A stretch of 64,000 bases of DNA, from NCBI GenBank assembly GCA_963575745.1, contig CAUYUJ010015760.1:956147-1020146 (forward strand), written 5' to 3'. The notes beneath the pieces were generated by a model, which searched no databases, was not told where the DNA came from, and saw only the letters and a program-made list of their open reading frames with translations. Source of the DNA: Prorocentrum cordatum. Lineage: Eukaryota; Sar; Dinophyceae; Prorocentrales; Prorocentraceae. This document shows, one piece after another, positions 62,301 to 64,000 of this stretch. Within the stretch, counting starts at the first letter, position 1, and each line of letters opens with the position of its first letter. Position numbers and translations under genes: made by a program.

Positions 62301-63494
62301 CAGAAGAAGGGCGAACGGAAGGGCCCGGACTTACTACTGCGCACGTTGCGCGGAGAAGAGTTGGACTGGGAGGCGATAGAGCGGGAGTTCATGCCGTCTG
62401 GCAGGTGCGCGGTCTGCGGGTGCACGAAGTACAAGAACATGTGCCCAACGGTCGGGCAGTGGAGCCGCGCAGATGGGCTCCGCGTGTGCAGCGTGTGCCT
62501 GGAAGATAAGAAGAGGTCCGGCACGCCGTGGCAATGCATGGAGTGTGGTCTATGGAAGTGCCAGGAGGCTTTCCACGCGTCACAGCACCACCCATCGAAG
62601 TTGACCACGCGACGTTGCGTAGACTGCCCCGAGAGGCGAAAGTGTTATGTGTGCGAGAAGAGCAAGTACGAGGAAGGATTCGGGGCGACTCAGTGGGACA
62701 AGGCAGGGAATGCCCGATGCAAAGGAGGAATGTGCCTGGACTGCGAAGAGGCGAAGAAGCATCTGAAGTGTTCGCGCTGCGGCGAGCAGAAGTTACTAGA
62801 TCAATTTGCCAAAGCGGAAACTGTTATCAACGAGGAACCCACATGCAAGGCGTGTAAGAGGTTGCAGAGAGAGGAGGAGAAGGCCCGTGCCGAAGAGGCA
62901 AAAGAGCGCGTGTGTTCCAAGTGCGGAACCCCAAAAAGGAGAGCCGAGTTTTCAGAGCACATGTTGGTTAACGCGCCGGTAGCATCGATGCAATGTAGGG
63001 AATGCGTAAACGCTGCAGCAGCAGGGCGGGACAAGGCGGCGAGGAAGGACATTAAAACTTGCGTGGTGTGCAGGGTGGGGCAGCGGCAAGAGTTTTTTTC
63101 AGAATGGATGCGGGGCGGCGTGGCTGATCTGCATCGTAAGTGCAAGCAGTGCGTCGCTGCAGGGAGGAAGGAAGAGAGAACTTGTGTAGTGTGCGAGAAG
63201 GCGCAACAGAAAACATGTTATTCCGATTGGATGTGGGACGGCGTGGCAAATCTTCACCGCAAGTGCAAGCGCTGCATCGGCGGTGCGAAGATGCAGCGCG
63301 GAAAGTGGACATGCGTAGAATGCAAAGGCGCTTTCGGGAAAGAGGAGTACAGCAGCTGGTTGGCCGAGCGGACTTCGCAGAAGGCGAATGGAAAGCAAAG
63401 GTGCAACGTGTGCTGTGCTGGCCAAGAGCGCAAAAGGAAAGAAGTCGCTGAGCGGAGCCACGCGTCGGTGACAAAAGTGCGTAAGACTGAATAG
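50391..63494 (+). CDS. Giant Helitron RepHel polyprotein with protease-like and zinc modules
   Basis: One frame of 4,367 codons from the first ATG (50391). The frame is open 14 codons further to a GTG at 50349, and residue numbers here count from that GTG. In order: 17-residue Arg-rich repeats (130-355); cysteine-protease-like GQGGACGINALFG with C807 and GHYERL with H1132; a C2H2-like finger (C1749, C1754, H1767, H1772); CxxC pairs near 1843 and 1955; DUF6570-like LPPAALANDMM; a Helitron-like N domain (about 2304-2510, including FVTFSPDEGHN); C-rich TCPNCPRC; HUH motif GSLHAHCQVF (H2644, H2646). The helicase follows with Walker A GGPGTGKS (K3437), Walker B FIDEIS (D3518, E3519), LSGDFWQLAPP, TAHAAQGQT and SYVALTRVQRR, then eight Cys4 modules (4018-4361). 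It would nick, unwind and rejoin element DNA. No stop or frameshift is seen. The true start may be further downstream. Confidence 0.9.
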   Translation: MKVLPVAPKSNRGLYRLGHNQPRVLPVVPQSTEGAPVSISRSPGNGVVRGVCQQWHARVPAWAFGSAGVRPVPREGCVVAGSSGALPRRCVNPRPKCSALWWARVTSSRNGRAERGKLSRFCGDRPWWIGPMTFRAHSRRGKLSRILCGVGETGDGRPLPGRPRCLSPKSRRGKLSRFFSQARLREGTSRKLSRFASQVRPLDDRRRKLSRICPQARLLDNGRGRRLRFCSQVRPLNERRWKLSRLYAETRPLDDNMKKLPRRSWPQALSPHDTRGNISRTVFLERALEDRRGEQRRISAQTRPSSDRQDRLARFASQTRRMTDGRGKCSRILCRFGPANAWREGRKSIRRMVRSSVPETGVLRSSEEGRAWRLGDAGKAAVKRWCPAGDGSRLQRWISRRRSWRDRRTRIVGHVADVSREDGKGGGGGGGKEGKGRACGRQSAAARTCVARTRDRCTAVMRAPSGRNGSERQSDDVVDASFFDVLRTVLFVALGHASNACGLWRIAAWMSGREARRVGGARRARVRRAPGIGVNRKVHHQGRGNSEWIECVAMCASSGGAPVETLGDGMLRVAVAWMAYVTCAPTTSVATLAADEATVGSWENKCLQDAVARMQRGRWRREALRFFSRECPNNALSGAGGVDPVPKQNVDAVQRWLCQQKAFAWVYEAEKVADLLEEGARLRWRLGDANGRCVGSAVWLSEGHVVRVAHGHGVLSGMEGDPVRAPWRRSAAGASRGGKNGALAAGNSASASTGLQHDGCPVVMGDGCFSERVRALVNRRYRKMLTSGQGGACGINALFGTASPDGLRHADARGFLRRTLGETAEEVRRNCRNARALDELMNSAWKHVIKPQAEQHAGLNDRNLGMLAEEKRLWEKIKGNRHVMNACVCAVKQESEALSVFEQKRREVASALRNLCGNDMKDVFLRPLLTHMGILDDYECIGNDGQWKIDVAGTDTELGQHYRRGIVEYCGMNNVDAFLSHVNNTVADLQDANVDRAFGAGVGDFVELVKEARVHAPVVDAGESVLVQEPFEDFFTLVYPCYLEAVCSDGYYLSDLELMLVCECAGMNAVIAREVWEERGLRRPAFQLHKYVLPDADSAHITLIGINADLGRSAVRGHYERLECLSRAVPPSPGPPTPRARAKELETKSGLPDESDIVEGNADMNHGGLGAHKETSAKPRRGIGPIATVGGGVQGGTREGHRTNLGQAGGGQRAGKEGGDSATGTFCSATTDASRPQALRAQYVACSGSSSVGEAAALERGVVGLEGPSSVASQEKRPGGLVMHGVAARKGRAPALHILPCDLVAPVRVVRESDIRALRLLLSPCEKPDAWDVPGLEFVPGELRAHLWKAWGDTESLLRVMQETWVRAWQGWEESWGALADAPDAEDRCRVVEERTCKFMEFLMGEMVFEAKTDEERGAEMTRDGRCVGASLAHGVNASLADSIFQLVSNAGWCGHALASAEERRVACEACVRYLRNVEDAWLNLASHGGELSVAAHAGEIVRFALARHGMQGVALPDRVILRTYSRFDGHVGPRGGYDMTLSREEIQGGGPVLGQWSREGDVTEEEGAVILEIYNETGADISSTWYRPVWARAENDSRGKSPSQGAEEPSEVAGPETGQHESAGLLTTARPSSAGADASAGGAGRSGTEQSTGQVVEKDYTEAAGAAHVHRVRAVENGRVSADGCRRAREEGLQAAAELMKEHPTVPAVSVHGAPLEDDAIFSRGAVVLPQAHCAFSRCGWRGSSNDELQEHVVSNHAGDLRDVAEALACNEEDETRRREAQYWSAYNEAIAWKVRTGAPLAALAIDRRCLFEYARSLREGAVDSLVCMVCARKFPHVEGRRGNPIEWRAVSPNADGLFGLSGAFVREHMSVDAYVERFGNVSAVGEGSSGVHLRDRMEEFNDWQVTVPSEEGPVRVLCCPEDMRCVSGTWHSENTACRCCEAPLCGECKNAMVGVRGEATLPPAALANDMMAFYSPEELFGSKVTILEMICASVCITSMVCFTLEKRYRKERSFDMEVGANDVRMAARGNATSFPMPWTDVLAQLAAAEEAAADGHAPALPRTGAELAGIVSVILKSGGDDDTAESMSTFVHQALVRRKVVVDLIEGAKARGRRAYRNVDMDEVRKRAMELPEEGVPPAIMRLVPLDDALEKIQMQKAATPVPRPDGLREAGEILETTKANAVVCEKSSFDEGDINAQRIEAVRTFVQRLDEECAHGGADSTSNSSEDEEGGGKAERTGKRGRVREGTASSADEAAREAVERDMLMQAGRERKRVDRLRVRTGNVMMDQFEPWYFGVAFAFVFKYCTGMPDCPEFMKRPRHRRGNGAPRVELPLWVRIMSRRVESQMSRDWHFGFVSWNLVFRSAVNLSRTWFTYVSANASGEVEQLTPAEIAEGAKQIYRALDGKYVDINNRKQKVNGDMTKVRHVPGLGKAAHKLLTHIEHTSRRLSGTQEARRVMRFETNALRVRYGVPIFVTFSPDEGHNLLMVRLSRTRRQDPVHKAADDEAHSRLAGSRGWPRVAPDMDGLHMDLPMTTGEAGVPPWNERRRILARDPMASVDGFRILVDATLRHLFGVRTCPNCPRCNEAENGAPCQDLFGSNAQPGGGAFGRVDAYYVSIEAQKSTGSLHAHCQVFIQCLHQHTPLDEVFEIVRDEVEGRGRKIVEDYLKYKSRVCRQVYSEQMTPEEINGKLDEAEKSWPEFKNEGGLICRPAFQCRTLDPEATEKEAAYDAVAWEKAYLDEDVQYLQERKQNHVHLKNEETGERVPLPACRRKDNPKLCKADFPRTSQLIDRAIVVCPGQAAALDMPKAGRRNRTGSLHGPMNHASLNGTHPCMLSAQRFNSDVQLPYRFPITEVCCTCGKACDKKLNDAAIIKVAQMAQDAQAGYACDYCTKRQPMAFHEVKECCKGVEKLGRQLQGENLNRIGKRVANRIMSDAYGKGIVRGQVECANLRAFAREDDVTAAEALKSCQTTAFYGREYVDLVERLADRAAGGRKAQFAEVDMRQRRRRKVTFRDVAMLYGLRPNEPDLWHLSPYEFATFWTPVLASFPTRLGDADHPRHHAVLTQKGKEKVRENCKNPRLEQDLELGEDYMVKEGGGVDWVPYPETDGCAHLRHTWVLKRNKRPKAPTFFGAPVPRGRPGEAERSARIVMTYFHPWTLRPDAADAHVVFAGSLRGDAPTWDAAMVAWLDGGVQTKEAARYVGNFLSVYRVRPRDTEEAGDGTDEDVSDEELDVGFDQLDDALKSRVGGKRRKDGDGDSSSEEDDADPGQGAGGVSHYENSKGGMSVAQQVWGLRDGETPLSEIPGAWPAEEPCDVEQVLREARKSRNKEQSMADRLAEADGAVIVAGQAATSEDVAAWLRDLEFRVDKQTGRRVVNAKQFEMVKKVANRVMREIDGEGSEDGSMGDPLQWCMHGGPGTGKSHVLRIIRRELFEKVMKWTIGVHFQITALQAVMAQLLGGDTIHHACGIPAIKRGEEKGGEDVKLQYEAAKRLLQWRWLFIDEISMVSARLLAEVDAKLRGVIRDVGTTKLGDDGVPRPFGGLNVVLSGDFWQLAPPDGGFLADVPTERISAARKYTSLPPVLHGQSLLWGGAECGIQGVTELEECERCDDAWLKEVQEEFRRGSLSADAHAFLHGRHTSVPGSWLGGDVCCGNRACRELCSGGRDAASSSAGQRRKRPVTPKDIREQECKVCRTERARRKLVVDGPDDPRLQSDKFLVAPGVFPNNDVKYEANKLRAAQYARKHRMPMVYVPARDTPTPEALRERPDLPQQKMAWLQRHDKESGDLYGFLPIAEGMPVALTDHIDRSEDKNLLRGRVGRVQSWVCDGDAVNDRVTRGGETILKKTPKVIFVLFDEGEDGNGGRKPCQWTIEGLKTPGLYPVIPQKKDWFVDKGRPHPRLKVKRRQFPLAPAFGVTAHAAQGQTFKQGVIVDLSIGGGTSPLSSYVALTRVQRREDMLIFRPFDIAPYQKKGERKGPDLLLRTLRGEELDWEAIEREFMPSGRCAVCGCTKYKNMCPTVGQWSRADGLRVCSVCLEDKKRSGTPWQCMECGLWKCQEAFHASQHHPSKLTTRRCVDCPERRKCYVCEKSKYEEGFGATQWDKAGNARCKGGMCLDCEEAKKHLKCSRCGEQKLLDQFAKAETVINEEPTCKACKRLQREEEKARAEEAKERVCSKCGTPKRRAEFSEHMLVNAPVASMQCRECVNAAAAGRDKAARKDIKTCVVCRVGQRQEFFSEWMRGGVADLHRKCKQCVAAGRKEERTCVVCEKAQQKTCYSDWMWDGVANLHRKCKRCIGGAKMQRGKWTCVECKGAFGKEEYSSWLAERTSQKANGKQRCNVCCAGQERKRKEVAERSHASVTKVRKTE
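50399..50487 (+). repeat. Three tandem hairpins
   Basis: TTTACCGGTTG starts at 50399, 50431 and 50462. In each, CGGTTG pairs with a downstream CAACCG (50404-50409 with 50420-50425; 50436-50441 with 50451-50456; 50467-50472 with 50482-50487). The inner pair is C-G in the first and G-C in the second, a compensatory change. They lie inside the first codons of the open frame. Confidence 0.75.
50738..51410 (+). repeat. 51-bp tandem repeat (17 codons), about 11-12 copies
   Basis: GGAAACTATCGCGAATTT-like starts recur. Spacing is 75 then 96 bp at first, then 51 bp from 50912 on (50963, 51014, 51065, 51116), becoming more degenerate toward 51400. Each unit also carries CAGGCGCGTCTTC or CAGGTTCGTCCTC. 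All spacings are multiples of three, and the protein reads RRKLSRICPQARLLD-like units. Confidence 0.85.
62398..63435 (+). repeat. Eight tandem Cys4 zinc-module coding repeats
   Basis: Within the Helitron gene, about 38-residue modules of the form CxxC-x(3)-K/R-x(4)-F-x(10-20)-CxxC recur. Examples are LKCSRCGEQKLLDQFAK, RVCSKCGTPKRRAEFSE, KTCVVCRVGQRQEFFSEW and RTCVVCEKAQQKTCYSDW. Modules 6 and 7 are the most alike (both with LHRKCKQC/LHRKCKRC), pointing to recent duplication. The pattern resembles Stc1-type fingers. Confidence 0.75.
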
Positions 63495-63557
63495 CTGTTG
63501 CCACGTGGGCCAGGTGCGGGCCAGGTGGGGTGGGTGGGGGGGGGGGGGGAAGGGGGA
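63495..63557. other. 3' flank of the Helitron gene
   Basis: 63 bp with GGGCCAGGTGCGGGCCAGGT and a poly-G run. It is the first, partial unit of the satellite that follows. I see no clear terminator or poly(A) signal. Confidence 0.4.
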
Positions 63558-64000
63558 TATCGGTCGATTTTGGGCGAGAAATCGCGGGGTGGGGAGTCCC
63601 AAGAACAGAGCCCAGAGGGCTGGCGGTGTCGGGGCCAGGTGGGGGCCAGGTGGTGTGTATCGGTCGATTTTGGGCGAGAAATCGTGGGGTGGGGGGTCCC
63701 AAGAACAGAGCCCAGAGGCCTGGGGGTGTCGGGGCCAGGTGAGGGCTAGGTACGGGGTATCGGTCGGTTTTGGGAGAGAAATTGCGGAGTGGGGGGACCG
63801 AAGAACAGAGCCCAGAGGCATGGGGGTGTCGGGGCTAGGTGGGGGCTAGGTGGGGGGGGGGGGTATCGGTCGATTTTAGGCGAGAAATCGTGGGGTGGGG
63901 GGTCCCAAGAACAGAGCCCAGAGGCATTGGGGTGTCGGGGCCAGGTGGGGGTCAGGTGGAAGGTATCGGTCGATTTTGGGCGAGAAATCGTACGGTGGGG
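63558..64000 (+). repeat. 100-bp satellite with internal hairpin, reaches window edge
   Basis: TATCGGTCGATTTT starts at 63558, 63658, 63758, 63864 and 63964 (spacing 100, 100, 106, 100). In most units CGATTT and AAATCG can pair across eight bases (CGATTTTGGGCGAGAAATCG). Each unit also has CCCAAGAACAGAGCCCAGAG and GGGCCAGGTGGGGG. Confidence 0.95.

Larger units (their letters stand above)
50391..63494 (+). mobile_element. Helitron-type rolling-circle transposon (autonomous core)
   Basis: The span is the coding core. HUH endonuclease and PIF1-type helicase in one protein define Helitrons. The element ends (5' TC, 3' hairpin plus CTRR) could not be located. The 3' end may lie beyond the window, because a 100-bp satellite follows to the edge. 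Upstream, hairpins and 51-bp repeats overlap the first 1 kb of the reading frame. Confidence 0.8.

Noticed and set aside
63495-64000. Helitron 3' terminus (CTAG after a hairpin)
   Set aside because: CTAG occurs within satellite units but not at the standard distance after a unique hairpin, so no terminus can be claimed.

Overview
The window looks like nuclear DNA of a core dinoflagellate. The strongest evidence is an exact copy of the 22-nt dinoflagellate spliced leader (DinoSL) at 32572-32593 and a decayed copy at 49222-49243. High GC, large tracts of mini- and microsatellite DNA, and retroelements of dinoflagellate type agree with this. I cannot fix genus or species from sequence alone.

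Layout. Position 1-334 is the end of a minus-strand gene that runs off the left edge. From 0.6 to 13 kb lie satellites and dispersed repeats, with one possible minus-strand exon at 4.4-4.95 kb. From 13.2 to 21.0 kb is a decayed DIRS-like (tyrosine-recombinase) retroelement. It has an ORF1/gag-like gene split by a 1.5-kb GAGGCT minisatellite, followed by reverse transcriptase, RNase H, a methyltransferase-like region and a tyrosine recombinase, all broken by frameshifts and stops. From 21.2 to 24.9 kb are a coding-like remnant and duplicated repeat blocks. From 25.3 to 30.5 kb is a decayed Copia-type gag gene (disordered N-terminus, coiled coil, gag core, Cys-rich nucleocapsid-like end) without a recognisable pol. 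A 160-bp satellite follows. At 32.57-34.13 kb a 1,557-bp insert, apparently a reverse-transcribed trans-spliced mRNA with the leader still attached, sits inside a 20-bp minisatellite. From 34 to 50 kb there is almost only repeat DNA (GGT tract, inverted array, ~1.2-1.4-kb higher-order repeats).

The right end (50391-63494) is one uninterrupted 13.1-kb reading frame for a giant Helitron-type RepHel protein. In order it has an N-terminal 17-residue repeat array, a papain/OTU-like cysteine protease candidate, zinc fingers, a DUF6570-like segment, a Helitron-like N domain, an HUH nickase (HAH at residues 2644-2646), a PIF1/RecD2-type helicase, and eight tandem C-terminal Cys4 modules. It is flanked by three tandem hairpins at its 5' end and by a 100-bp satellite with a conserved hairpin at its 3' end. 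It is the only long intact gene in a window of decayed elements, which suggests a recent or still active transposon.

A recurring theme is a short dispersed motif (core GATGTCTCGAGCGAAACG, or its complement ending TTTCGCTCGAGACATC). I count roughly 40 recognisable copies on both strands inside otherwise unrelated repeats.
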